From Lampris incognitus (Eukaryota > Chordata > Actinopteri > Lampriformes > Lampridae), in contig NC_079223.1 in NCBI RefSeq assembly GCF_029633865.1, forward strand, positions 39,148,706 through 39,212,705: a stretch of 64,000 nt of DNA, read 5' to 3'. Within the stretch, counting starts at the first letter, position 1. The number at the start of each line of letters is the position of its first letter. Made by a program: the position numbers and the translations under genes. The notes under the pieces were generated by a model. It did no database searches and was not told the origin of the DNA. It was given only the letters and a program-made list of their open reading frames with translations. Positions 1 to 12,614 of this stretch are shown here, piece by piece.

Positions 1-635
1 GGCTGCTGCAGCACCGGATTTTGCAGCAGCTAGTAAGTGATGTGGATCTTCTGTTTGTCCCCTTTGCTCAACAGCCCTGAGTCGAATACTATTTGCAAAT
101 ACTTTTCATGGTCTGTTTTAGCCTTGAATGCCAGATGCGTGGGTTGTGTCATATTGGACAGTCGAGTGGGTGCCATAACTGCTGACAGCATTACACAAAA
201 CTATCTAAAAGTCAGTTCTTTTTTTTCTTCTATGATTGACAACTTGTGTGGAATGTGCTGAGGATGTCACTTCACCCCTCTGGTATTCCATGCACATTAC
301 AACTAATACAAAGACTAATTTGTAGATAATATTTGACCCAGGTGTGGCGTACTTGGCAGGTCAAATGCTCCTAACATGTACATCATTTAAAAAAAAAAAG
401 ATGTAAATAGCCCCCTTTTTTGCATGGTGATCAGTATACACTAACTTTTCACAGATCCATTTTTGTTATGTTGAATTAAAATAGAAGGATTTGATACACT
501 GTTTTAAGTGTAACTAGATGCTCATGTTCACTCTTGATTTCATTTCCTACATATGTTTGAGATCTTTCCCTCGTTGTTAAACAGAACGTTTGAAATTGTG
601 TACGGAGTGTTTGAAATAAACTAACAGGATTGATT
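1..635 (+). other. Probable 3' end of an unidentified upstream gene
   Basis: The first bases are GC-rich. They can be read either as a short C-terminal frame ending within about 60 bases or as an exon edge with a good splice donor (GTAAGT near base 31). The following sequence is AT-rich and non-coding, and a canonical AATAAA at 615-620 looks like a plus-strand polyadenylation signal. I read this as last-exon coding tail plus 3' untranslated region of a gene that starts outside the window. The coding piece is too short to identify. In human the gene upstream of MYPN is HERC4, but nothing here matches the HERC4 C terminus that I remember. Confidence 0.35.
615..620 (+). terminator. Polyadenylation signal AATAAA (upstream gene)
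   Basis: Canonical AATAAA in an AT-rich stretch, consistent with the end of the transcript entering from the left edge. No coding frame follows it until mypn. Confidence 0.35.
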
Positions 636-785
636 AGTTCATGCATCAACAAACAGTTGAATTTGTTTTTTGTTGTTTTAACATTCGGCCTGTAAAGCTG
701 GATTATAAAAAATATAATTGTCTTTAATAAGGAAACACTTGAAGTGGAATGACATCAACACCACGGTGGATATCAAACATTTGTC

Positions 786-1195
786 TATGCATGCTCAATA
801 ATCCAGGCAAGAAAATGAAAGAAAGATGAATCAGTTCATCTGGATGCAACGTTTATTGACAGATCGTTTTCATCTCTCATCTAAGTGACCTCTTCAGTCT
901 AAACTGACTGCAGGTATCCCCACCCTTATAAACAAAAGGCCTGAGGGTACAACTGTCGCCATTTTACAATGCTGTGATTGCAAACATTCCCAAATCCTCG
1001 TGAATAGTACACATGGCCGTCGAAACTCTAGTTAATATGAAACCGGTCGTTGGTTTCCATCATTGTGCAACTGTATTATTTATTTATAAGCATGGGGATA
1101 CCTGCAGTCAGTTTAGATTGAAGAGGTCACGTAGACGAGTAACGTATCTGTCAACAAACGGATCCAGATGAACTGATTCAACCTTCTTTGATATC
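786..1195. mobile_element. Foldback (MITE-like) element, family C, copy 1
   Basis: The left end (ATGCTCAATAATCCAGGCAA) leads into GAATCAGTTCATCTGGAT. About 300 bases later the same sequence returns inverted (ATCCAGATGAACTGATTC), followed by the complement of the left interior, including matching CTGACTGCAGGTATCCCCA segments. The arms are roughly 110 bases each and diverged. Flanks carry GATATCAAA on both sides, a possible target duplication. Related copies lie at 39465-39565, 59205-59402 and 60368-60475, and one end lies at 24633-24657. No coding frame was seen, so this is a non-autonomous foldback element of uncertain superfamily. Confidence 0.65.
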
Positions 1196-1379
1196 AAATG
1201 TTGTTTTGCTAGTGATCCCTGTTTGGATCTCAAATGTCTTCTTTGACAGTTGCGTAGAGGACGGTCATTAGTGGACGCCTGCTTTGTGAACATAGTGGTG
1301 TCAGACACTCGGTGAGATAGAGGGTACTAAGTCTGTAGGTTAGTCACAGGGCGACTTTGACAGACTACCGTAGGTGCTG

Positions 1380-1719
1380 CGCCGGAGGAGGAATCCCTTT
1401 ACAGCACGCCCCCCCTCGGCCAATGAGCAGGGACACCACCCAGACACATGGGCCAGGCCTCCTCAAAATAACCTGGGACCACTGCGCTGACGAATGTTGC
1501 TACTTTTGCTGATGACAGGTTACCCCAGCTACTTGCCTCCTTATTTCCCCGTAAACTCCGTTTAACTCCGTGCTAGAAACAAGGAAGGCTGGGCAGCTGC
1601 CTTGTGTCCAGATTTCCCCAGGTGGCCACCACCGGAAGACCGGAATCTCCCTCTTTGAGCACAGGTGCGCTCTGAGGATTTACCAGTCCCAGACGGTGCC
1701 AGCTGGGGTTTTTTTTAAG
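1380..1719 (+). promoter_or_regulatory. Candidate promoter and non-coding first exon of mypn
   Basis: This is a GC-richer island in AT-rich surroundings. It has a CCAAT box at 1420-1424, an A/T-rich MEF2-like site at 1463-1472 (TCAAAATAAC), CAGCTG and CAGGTG E-boxes between 1590 and 1670, and a plausible splice donor (AAG|GTAAAA) at 1720. The mypn start codon sits one base downstream of a splice acceptor at 2911-2912, so a non-coding upstream exon must exist, and this is the best place for it. MEF2 sites and E-boxes would suit a striated-muscle gene. The assignment is inference: no TATA box was found and the exon start is unknown. Confidence 0.35.
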
Positions 1720-2912
1720 GTAAAATGCACATCCCCCCATTACTTGTTCATCGTGTCCTGTTGACCACTGTTTGGCATCGGCTCCATGGGACTTCTGCAT
1801 AGCCTTAGAAATGTTCACATTGTCCCATGGACAAGCAATAGACCTGTAGTTTTGGTTGAAAGTTAACATTGTTCATCCTTTTGGTTAAACTAATTCCACC
1901 TGAAAGTGTTGCGCTGTGTTAGGCCAGGGCCTGTTCATGGTTTATAGGTTTTTGTACCATATTGTCTAAAAGAGAAATGCTACATTTCTAGTACTTAATG
2001 AAATGTGTTTGTGTGATATGGATTTTACTTGCTGTATTTGATCAATATGATGTTAATAAGGGCACTGTGGATAAAGGGGACTGCTTTTTCCTGATTTTTT
2101 TCATGTAAACTGACCCCTTGCTATTATTAGATATGACTTGGTGGGCTTGTAGGCTGTTTGCACAGGATTAATGTACACAACAGCTGCAGCTACAGGTCTG
2201 TTGGAAGGGCATTGCTGTCTCTCTTAATTGCGCTGATTTGAGTGTCAGTAGCATATGTGTACCCTATCTCATATCTGTATACAATAACTACTCTAGGCTG
2301 GTGTCAAAAAGTTGTGCAAAGACCAAACTTGACGGAAGGATTTGTCCATGATGCCCAAGGAAGAGTACGGCTTGCCTGAATCTGCCGAGTTCTTGTGTCA
2401 GTGCATGAAAGTGATATACTTTCCAGGCTACAAGAGTGTTGAAATTAGCCTAAACTTTAAAGCTATTTCTAATGCGTATTGGCTTCATTTAACAGCACTA
2501 AACCATCTTTATACAAAGATATACCTTGCAGTAAAAGTAACACTTTATATCTGATTCTTTTTAACATTCATGTATTTATAACACTGTTCTTATCTTTATT
2601 GCATTTTGAAATCATGGCGTGGACTTAGATTTAAACTACATTAATTCTTCACTGAGATAAAACATTACTGAAGGTGACTGTTATTTGTATAAATTCAGAG
2701 CAGATACATTTGAATGTATTGATATGGAATTATGCTTTTCATATATTTTATACATTCACAGATATTTTACACTCCTCCTCAACTGACTGGAATGTCCAAA
2801 TGGCTTATATATGATTATGTAATTGATGAGTCATTTGGGGCATAGTCCACATTATATTTTGCATTACAAATATATCAGTGACTCAGCATTTTGCCGTTTT
2901 TTTCCCCCTCAG
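1720..2912 (+). other. Presumed mypn 5' intron; no gene seen
   Basis: AT-rich sequence with only short unrelated open frames. It ends in a pyrimidine tract and AG at 2911-2912, just before the mypn start codon. Confidence 0.4.
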
Positions 2913-2913
2913 C

Positions 2914-5900
2914 ATGCAAGAAAACAACACTGACCAGCCTCCTTCGCTGTCTCAGCTCTTAAGAGAGAGCTACCTGGCAGAGACTAGAGCCCAGCACCGC
3001 CACAGTGAGATGAGCCGCTCAGACTCTTCCTTGTCCCGGTGCCTGATCTACAGATCCCTCAAAGGCAAGGCTGATGACTCTGTGGGCCACGACGACCCCC
3101 AGTTGCCAGACTTGTCGGCCTTCCTCAACCAGGAGGAGCTGGATAAGAGTGTCAACCTGGCTCGCCAGGCCATCGGACATGACCCCCATGAAGAGAGGGC
3201 AGAGGTCAATGTCGCACCGTCTGCCACCCTCTCTACAATGCACTCCGACATGTCCCCAGCCACTTTGCATGTTGCTCCCACCACAGCCCCCTCTGCGTCC
3301 TTCATGGCTGCCTCCTCTGCTGACACCTTCGTCCCTTCCTTTGCCACCCCCTCCGCTACTCCTCTTACTGCCCCCCATCCTACCCCCCACACAACCACCT
3401 CCAGTCTGCCAGCTCCTGAAATTAAAGAACTTCCGCCAACACACACAACATTCTCAGCCGATCGAAAGATGCACAAAGAGTCCACACAGAAGGACAACAC
3501 GCTAAAAAACAAGGCCTGCGGTGACAACGTTAATGACAGGTCAGCGAGAAGCCCACCGTATGGTGTGGAGACCCAGTCTAAGAAGGAGTTCCTCAACAAG
3601 GCTGCAGACTTCATTGAGGAGCTCTCCTCTCTCTTCAAGGCCAACAGCTCCAAGAGGATACGGCCGAGAGCTTGCAAAGCGCACAGGAGTAGGGTCCAGA
3701 GCAAGAGCCAGAATGATGGGTTAGTTTATCCCACTAGTCAAGATGATAGGGAGCGACCCTTTATGCCCCTGGAGATGGAGGTGGAAAGACCCAACCCTGT
3801 TGATTGTTACCAGCCAGAGGTTCAGCTGGACTCAGGAATTGGGCATGCAGAATTATCAGAGCAGGATAGCAGGACTACCGGGGAGCTGCACAATAACACT
3901 GATTACCAGGAGGTGGAGGAGGAGGAGGAGGAGGAAGAGGTGGAAGAGATGGAGAGCCCAGCCCTTACAGAGACTCCCTACTCAGCTGACCCTTTTTGTG
4001 AGCCTCCTCATTTCATCCAGAAACTTAAGAGTAGGGAGGTTCTGGAGGGCAGCAAGGTCCAGTTAGACTGCATTGTAAGAGGATGCCCTGAGCCTGAAGT
4101 CCGGTAAGGCAAATCCAAATATTACACCTGAACGATATTATTTACACATCTATTCTGATTTGGGGTGCGGACTAAACACAATGGGGTTGTTTCCATCCCG
4201 ACTGTTGCAAAGCAAATGTTGCTAGTTGATTTGAGGTCACCATTTAGGCCACAGGAGCTAAGTCTTTTCAGTTCAGGTTCCTTAATTATTCTAAATGTGC
4301 CCGGTTAGAAGTTGAATACTGTGAGTAGGCTAAATGTCCAGTCTGAAGTGAGGTGTAGTGGTCAGTCAGCATCTGAGCAGAGATTTCATGATGTACTGAA
4401 GGATGTGGCTCTGTTCGGATCAGCTGCCTGTTGAGCGGGTAAGAAACAAGGACACGAGAGGACAAGCGCTAAGGGTAAACCGTAGGGACAGAGAATGGTG
4501 GTGTGACGTTAATAAAGGTCAACTGAGATGGGAAACTGCTGACACGGAAAATCAAAATTTTCAATTATTACATTTTTTAAAATTGTATGAAATTTATATT
4601 TATGTGAAACAATTTAAGGATAATTTCTTGTCCTCATATTGAAGAATTATACCCAGATCTACGCTGTGCAAACCGTGTAACAAATGATTAATCGCGATGA
4701 CAACCGCATACATGGGAGCCCTGTTGCCTTCGACAGCTGCCAGTGATTCTCAGATATATATTGGACTACACATCTATCCTCTCTGTGCTATTAATCAGAA
4801 ATGTTAACACAACAGCAAACAGGAAAATACCGCACCAGTATGAGAAAAACACTTGTGGTGCACAAGTGATATCAAATGATTACAAACTGCTTTGAGAGGT
4901 GTAAGTTAAGATGAAGGAAGTTTTTTTTCATAAGAGATCAAGAGAGAGGTGACAAGTGATGATAGCCAACAGCTGACACTCGATGGTCTGCATGTGTGTG
5001 TGTGTGCGCATGTGTGTGCGCATGTGTGTGCATGCGTGTGTGTGTGTGTTCGAGGTCATGTCTGGAACAGTTGATCATCACGTTATCCGTCTATGTCTCT
5101 TCCCGCATATCGAGAATACCGATACAACCTTATCGATGCTGAAGTGACGGTCACCAGTGCTGGTCATTTCCAGTGAACATGTGGCAAATTACATACATGA
5201 AGAATTCAGAGCAGACGATGCACTGAGTGTAACAGCTGCTTTGTTTTGTTTTGTTTTTTGTGCAAAGTAGACCTGATGAACCTGCTAAAACAGCACAGAT
5301 CTCAATCTTTTTCTTTTGACACGTCTCGCTGTGTACGATGTGGTGCCATTGCTTTGAACCCATCCACTTCTGACTGCACTCCAGATTTTCTTTATGGGAG
5401 ATTGAAAGGCTTGATCTAAACTGAATTGAAGTTAAGGGGGCAGACTATAGGGGGCATGGTTTTGTTGGTGCTGGTGAACAATGTTTAGCCGCCGGCATAT
5501 TCTTGTCAGGGGGAGAATGTGGATCTCGGCCATTTTTAGACGGGGCTGACGCTGAGCACTGTAGTTGCTTCTGATAATAGGGTTCCCTGAGATGCTGGCA
5601 GAAACACGGGGCATGCAGCTGAATTCGGTAAGAAGTTTTATTCAGTTGTTGTGAGGCAGATATTTCCTATATGGTGTGGACATTTTGTATGTGTGGTGTT
5701 CACTCTTAGCCTTTGGATAATGCTCTCCAGTTATCGCTCAACTATTTAAAACCTTTCTCTCGTGGTCAACTTTTGAGTCCTTTTTTAATTGTACTTGAAT
5801 ATGAGTACTTTTCTTGAATTATATTCCAGCATAGTTTTTGATGTATCTTCTCGCTCTTATTCCACTTTTCCTTCATTTCAGTGTAATTTTATTGATTTTT

Positions 5901-8900
5901 GTAGCTGCCTGGTGCAGTGACTCTGTGTGTGATAGTGAGAATGAGAAGACAAAGTGGAGTTATATGGGTTTGATATGTCGGCTTGTGCACACCATCATAT
6001 CTCACAGATCCTTAGTGGCTCTGGTGCGTCAGGGAATAGCATTGTAGGTATCCTAAGTCTATGTTTAGCATTGTGCGTATGCTATTAGGTCAACCAGTCA
6101 GAGATCCGAAGGCTTCATGGGGATCTCCTCTCTAGTGTTGAACTGTGGAGGGAAAATAGCCTTGACAGGTGCAGTGAGCGAGGTCTCTGCCACAGAGACA
6201 AGCCAACTCCTCTATTACTCATGCTTATCATATCAGGCACTTATGTCTTAGAAATTATTACTTTGCCACAAATAACACAGACAGGAGCATTTCAGCAACA
6301 TTGCCAACAGCGTATGCAACTTTTTGAGTTAAATGACTCAATGTTGTCCACTGATAGTCGAAATACAAGCTCAAATATTGACTCCTGTACAAAAAACAAC
6401 CAAGTGGATATCCCCAAAGGGAGAATTTATTTTATGTTATCTTAAGAAATTCCTATTATTTGTTTGGTTTGAGTTGTTTGTAGTAAACAAATGCACCATT
6501 GAAATCTACTGTCTGGGATGTCACAAGTCTACAGATATACCGTCACCTTCCAGTACAGTATAGAAAGTCAGTCATTTGAAAATGTCTTTGTCCGGAGTGG
6601 CCCATCGGCTTGGTAATAAAATACGCCGATATCCAGGGATCTGTGGTGAAATCCTGCCAGAGAACGGCATATCTGTTCATTACCACTTGTTCACTGGATG
6701 TGTTTTAGATAGCGTCATGGCCTCATCCACTCAAAATAGATCTCCTTACACATAGAGGCTGCTGTACGTTTCCCTTGTTGAATCTGACGAAGTGAGAGAT
6801 ATACGACTGTGGCTTTTTGATATACAATTACTATTTCTTCTACTCCTCTATAACAGCCTTTTAGGCATTTAAATAACTGCATCTATCTTCATATTGTGTG
6901 TGTGTAAATGTACAGTGCATTTCAAACATATTGACTTTGTGTGGCATTGCATTCAACAACTTAGTCAAATAAAAGTGGATTAACCTGAGATTCTATTTGT
7001 CAGCAATCTACAAGACACAGTTCAAAATGACAAAATGAAAATGTGTTTTTGCATATGTGTAGAAAATGGATCGTATAAGTCTCTCATCCTATAAGCTCAT
7101 CATCTGGATCAACTTCTGAGATGACACCATGTAGAATAAGCTGTAGCAGTGTTTACAGCTGTGAGGCCTCTTGGATCCATCTTGTGCCTTTCTTCATGGT
7201 AGATCTGCTCAAGCTCATGAAATTTGGATTGGAGTGTTTGTGTTCAATTATCTTCAAGCCTTCTGTCAGAGTTTCAGTGAGACTAGTCTGGGCTTTGGCT
7301 GAGCTCTTCGAGGACCATTGTATTGCTGTTCTGAAGCCATTAGGTGAATCTTTACTTCGGTCTAACGTCTTTGGCAGTCTGGAGCAGGTCCTCCTGAAAC
7401 CTGTATCAGTTTCTATTTATTACATCCTCCATCCTCACAAGTTTCCCGGTTGCTGCTTCAACATCGTAGCCCCACCACATGCTTTATGGAAGGGCTGGTG
7501 TTAGATGACTTATGAGTTGTGTTTAGTTCCTCTCAGACGCTTCATGTTACGGTTGAAGAAATCAATGTTCGTGTCATCAGTGCCTAGAAACTTTTACCTC
7601 ATGCTCTCTCATCTCTACCAATCTTCCACATACCTTTTAATAAACTCTAGGTATGCTGTTTTTGTACTTCCACTCTTCATTGTCAAGGAAGTTTAATACA
7701 ATTTTCAATTTTGTAAATTAAAGAATTTACATTTTTATGACAATTGTTGAAGACATCAGTAGCTTAATAATTTTTAAAGGCATTAATTATAGTTGTGGGT
7801 AGGGGCATCTGGGTGGCGTAGCGGTCTATTCCGTTGCCTACCAACACGGGGATCGGTGGTTTGAATCCCCGTGTTATCTCCAGCTTGGTCAGGCGTCCCC
7901 ACAGACACAATTGGCCGTGTCTGCAGGTGGGAGGCCAGATGTGGGTATGTGTCCTGATCGCTGCACTAGCGCCTCCTCTGGTCGGTTGGGGCGCCTGTTC
8001 AGGGGGGAAAGGGAACTGGGGGGAATAGCGTGAGCCTCCCACGCGCTACGTCCCCCTGGTGAAACTCCTCACTGTCAGGTGAAAAGAAGCAGCTGGCAGC
8101 TCCACATGTATCGGAGGAGGCATGTGGTAGTCTGCAACCCTCCCCAGATCAGCAGAGGGGGTGCAGTAGCGACCGGGACAGCTCAGAAGGGTGGGGTAGT
8201 TGGCTGGATGCAGTTGGGGAGAAAAAAAAGGGGGGGGAATATATATATATATGTAGTTGTGGGTGTGATCTCCCATAATCTCAACACTGACCATGGCCCT
8301 GCCTGGAGCTTAGCCCGAAGAGGAAGCACCGAGGGCGGTCTGACAGGACGCTAAGCTAACTGCTAGCCCATGCAGACCGGCAGTTCCGACAGTCATGCTG
8401 GCTGGTGTTTGCTCTCTTGGGTAGTTTGGATATGTTGAATATCTGTGTTTTTTTTTAGTTTTGTAGTTTTTGTGAGTGTGTGTTTTTTATTTTGATTTTG
8501 TTTTTTATAGTTTGGATGTATGTGTCCTTGTAGTTTGGATATGTGTTTTTTGTCTTTGTGTTTCACTGTTGTGGGCTGGGGTAAATGATATTTTGTTTCA
8601 TTTGTAGGCAAGTGCATGAAATGAAATGACAAATAAATGTTCCTGATTCCTGACTGTGGGGCAATGGCCTGTGTATGATCTGGCACTGCAGCTTTGTATT
8701 GCTGCTTGTTTAAAGAGAAATGGATTGGCCTTGCTCATCAAAACTTTTTTCACCTGACCTGCCTATGGATCAGTTAAGGGACTAGGAAAGATATTAAAAG
8801 GACCTGAGGTTTTCATAGTGATAGTGTCATAATGAGGAAAAGAGAGGACTATGAAATAGTACTAAGTAATAAAGATGGATTTCGGTAAAAAAAATTGGCA

Positions 8901-11900
8901 ATGCACTGAATTTTGGTTACAGTAGTTGAAGCAACAAAATAGAAGGGTACCTCAAGCATCTTCAAAATGATGGAGTGTTGCAGCATCACTTCATTATCAC
9001 TAATTTGGAGAGAACTAATCAAGCATGATCTGACATTTTGGCTTTCCCAGTAGTATGTACACATGTAACACATAAATAATTAACTTAAAGCTACAATCCT
9101 GATGATTTATATTCATACAAATGTCCCTTTTAATGCTTTCTATGACCAATGTATATAAGACAATAGCTGACCGAGATTACACAAATCATTACCGCGCTAT
9201 CGCATGGTGGCGCAGTGGTTAGCGCTGTCGCTTCACAGCAAGAAGATCCTAGGTTCGAACCCCTGGATTGTCCAACCTGGGGGGGTGTCATCCCAGGTCC
9301 TTTCTTGTGGAGTTTACATGTCCTCCCCGTGTCTGCATGGGTTTTCTCCGGGTGCTCCGGTTTCCCCCACCATCAAAAAGACATGCAAGTTAGTGTTAGT
9401 ACTCCTGTCTGTGCCCCTGACCGAGGCATGGCAAGACGAACTGGAGTTAGTCTCCGGGCGCTGCACGGCAGCTGCCCACTGCTCCTAGCTACATGGCTAG
9501 GATGGGTTAAATGCAGAGGAAGAATTTCCCCACGAGGATCAATGCAGTAATAAAATAAAATAAAATAAAAATTATTTAGTTGCTTATTTTAATTATCACT
9601 GTTGGGTTGCACTTTCCAGAGAAAAATTATGCAGCAAATAGCATTTTATACCTTTAGAATAGCAGCCAAATGTTGTACAATAAGCAGTTAGCAGAAAATT
9701 TGAAGAAATAGCAACGCTGTTGTAGCCAACAAACAGATATGGCATAACAAGTTCCGGAAGACCTTTACCATCAAATGACAAATGACAAATTTGCCTCAGT
9801 GGGCTTTACAGCAATACAACGTCCTGTCCTTAGACCCTTGCATCAGATAAGGAACAACTCCCTAAAAAAAACCTTTAACAGGGAGAAAAAATAGGACGAA
9901 ACCTCAGGGAGAGCAACAGAGGAGGGATCTCTCTCCCGAGACGGACAGATGTGCAATGGATGTTGTGTTTACACAATTTACAGAATACAACATTGAAAGA
10001 GGATAACAGAATTATAATGGGATTGTAAGATATATGATGAATAGGATGCCAAGCAGTGTCCAGATGCCACCAGACAGCCTAGGACCTGATCAGCATCATC
10101 ATGTAGACTTGGTAGGAGAACAGACCACACATGCACACAAGAGAGACTCGCATCCATTCATTAGGCCACCCTTACGCGAGGGATAGTGGGTGTAGATCGG
10201 TGTAGTGTTTGGGGACTCGTCGTTCTCCAGCGACGCCTCTGGCCCACCCGGGTGCCTGCAGCCAAGCAACTGAAAGCATTCTCCCTACGCCTCCTTCGCG
10301 GCCTGAAGGTGATGCAATCCATGCGAGGCTTCAGCGTGTAAAATAGCGAGAGCAGCCGACACGAGTTTGAAGGAAGCTGGTGTTACGACTATCTCCTTCC
10401 TGTGGAAACGTGAGCCAGGGGAGTAATTCGACAAGAGTTCTGGCCATATGCCACTGGGTTAATCGGGTGGGATAAGGGGAAAAACTAGAAATAAATTTAT
10501 ATTAAAAAAAAGAGGGACTCACATCACACCATTCACATACACGGGAGAAGAGACAAGAAAAAACATTAGTCACACATCAGAGTGAGAAAAGGATGTAATG
10601 CTGAAACAGGGTAACAAAATTATAAAATATATAAAAAAATGTGATGATGCCAAGCAGTGTCCAGATGGCGACCACCATCACCATGGAGACCTTGGAGGAC
10701 AGGCTACACATGCACATGGGGGAGATTCACATCATACCATTCACATACAGGAGAAAAGAAAGGGGAAGACATCATTCAGAGAGAGAGAAAAGACACATGA
10801 GAGAAGAGAACAGTTTGCAATAGTGAATAATCTATATTGTTTCATCGGCAGAACAGTGCTTGGTAACTTCATTGAGACAGAAACTAATCTGCCATGTAGT
10901 ACAAGTTGTGAAGTACTCAATTTAAAGGCAACTAATTGCAGGTTAAGGGGAAAAGATGAGTTTTAAGTTTGGATTTAAAGGACTCAACAGACTGATTGTC
11001 TGATGGAAGCAGACAGGTTATTCCACAAGATCAGGGCCCGATAGGAAAAGGTCCTGCCACCAGCTGACTTCTTTTTAACTTCTTTTTAACACAGGAACCC
11101 TGTATTTTGAGAGCAGCGAGCTTGAGATGGAATGTACGGTTTAAGGAGATCAGACAGGTATGGTGGGGCAAGCCCATTTAGGATTTAATAAGTTAGCAGA
11201 GCCACTTTGAAGTCTGATCTAACATGGATAGGAAGCCAATGAAGGGAGGCAAGAATTGAAGTAATATGGTCAAATTTCCTAGATTTAGTTAGAAGCATTT
11301 TGAACCATCTGAAGACTTTTAGTACTAGCATGTGGCAGACCTGAAAACAGATCATTACAGTAATCAAGTCTGAATGAAACAAATGCATGTATTAGAGTGT
11401 CTGCATCAGCCATGGACAGGAAAGACTGAATTTTAGCTACGTTACGTAAGTGGAAAAAAAGACAGTCTTGGTGTTTTCTTTAGTGTGCTTATTATTATTA
11501 TTAATGTGCTTATTAACCCAGAAAGGCTGGGATCAAATGTAACACCAAGATTTTTGGCTGTCACATTTTGTGAAATCCCAGAGTTGTCAATTGTAATTGT
11601 TACTTGATCAAACCGGTGTCTATGTTTAGCAGGTCCAATGACCAGCATCTCAGTTTAAAATTAATTTAAAAGCAGGAAATTTAGTGACATCTAATTTTTT
11701 ACAGCAGGTCTCTAAATTACTTATTTGAGTACAATCATCAGCCCTTATAGGCACATACAGTTGAGTATCATTGGCATATTAATGGAAATTTATTCCATGA
11801 TTGCGTATAATTTGCCCAAGAGGTGAAATATAAAGAGAGGAATAGAGGGCCAAGAACCGAGCCCTGAGATACACCATATTTAACGTCAAGAGAATTTTGA

Positions 11901-12583
11901 TGTAATATTATTATACCAGACATACCTGTGTTCTTCCAGATAAGTGAGACTTAAGCCAAGAGAGAGCTAAGACAGAGACACCAAAATTAACATTTATTCT
12001 GTCTAATAGTACACAGTGATCACTGGTGTCAAAGGCTGCACTGAGGTCCAGTAGTAGAAGCACAGAGGTGCAATCAGAGTCCATAGTAAGTAGAAGATCA
12101 TTCACCACTCTTTTCAGAGTGATTTCAGTGGAGTGACAGGCCCTGAAAGCTGATTGAAAAGGTTAATGTAGATAGTTTTCTTCTATATGGGTCAAACGTT
12201 GTTGATGCACAACTCTAGTACTTAAGTAGAAGTTTGACGACAGCTCTCTTAAAACTGCTGGGAACAGTCCCAGTAGTAAGTGATAAATTAACAATGTATT
12301 AACATTATATCATTAATATTAATTATGGTTGATATATTATTAATTATTAACATATAAATTAACAATGTACTGTAGGTCCCCTGAAAGACCTTTTTTAAAA
12401 GTCTTTAAAAAGTTTTGCTGGAAAAGGTTCAGGTAGGCAAGTAATTGGTTTAGAAGCTGACATGAGCTCAATCAAAGTATCAAGAGAGAGCAAGTCAAGT
12501 ACGTTTTATTTGTCCCTCTGGGGACAAATAAAAAATAAAAGATAAAACCTGTAATAACGGTGACTATCAGTGACTCATTGATA

Positions 12584-12614
<31 letters not shown>

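Noticed and set aside
1108-1195. Hammerhead-ribozyme-like motif in the foldback family (GATGAG...GAAA pattern)
   Set aside because: The required CTGANGA core and the paired stems are not present together in any of the copies, so the resemblance is superficial.
2342-2554. 70-codon frame upstream of mypn as a coding first exon
   Set aside because: No resemblance to myopalladin; the family start MQ... is at 2914 after a good acceptor; no donor in phase.
3019-3704. Long minus-strand frames (141 and 218 codons) opposite mypn exon 1
   Set aside because: They are mirror readings of the Pro/Ser/Ala-rich coding strand; no family resemblance and no promoter or splice logic.
7802-7880. Functional tRNA gene in a SINE-A head
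   Set aside because: It has A- and B-box-like sequence but no four-arm fold, and it is followed by a conserved SINE body repeated in the window.
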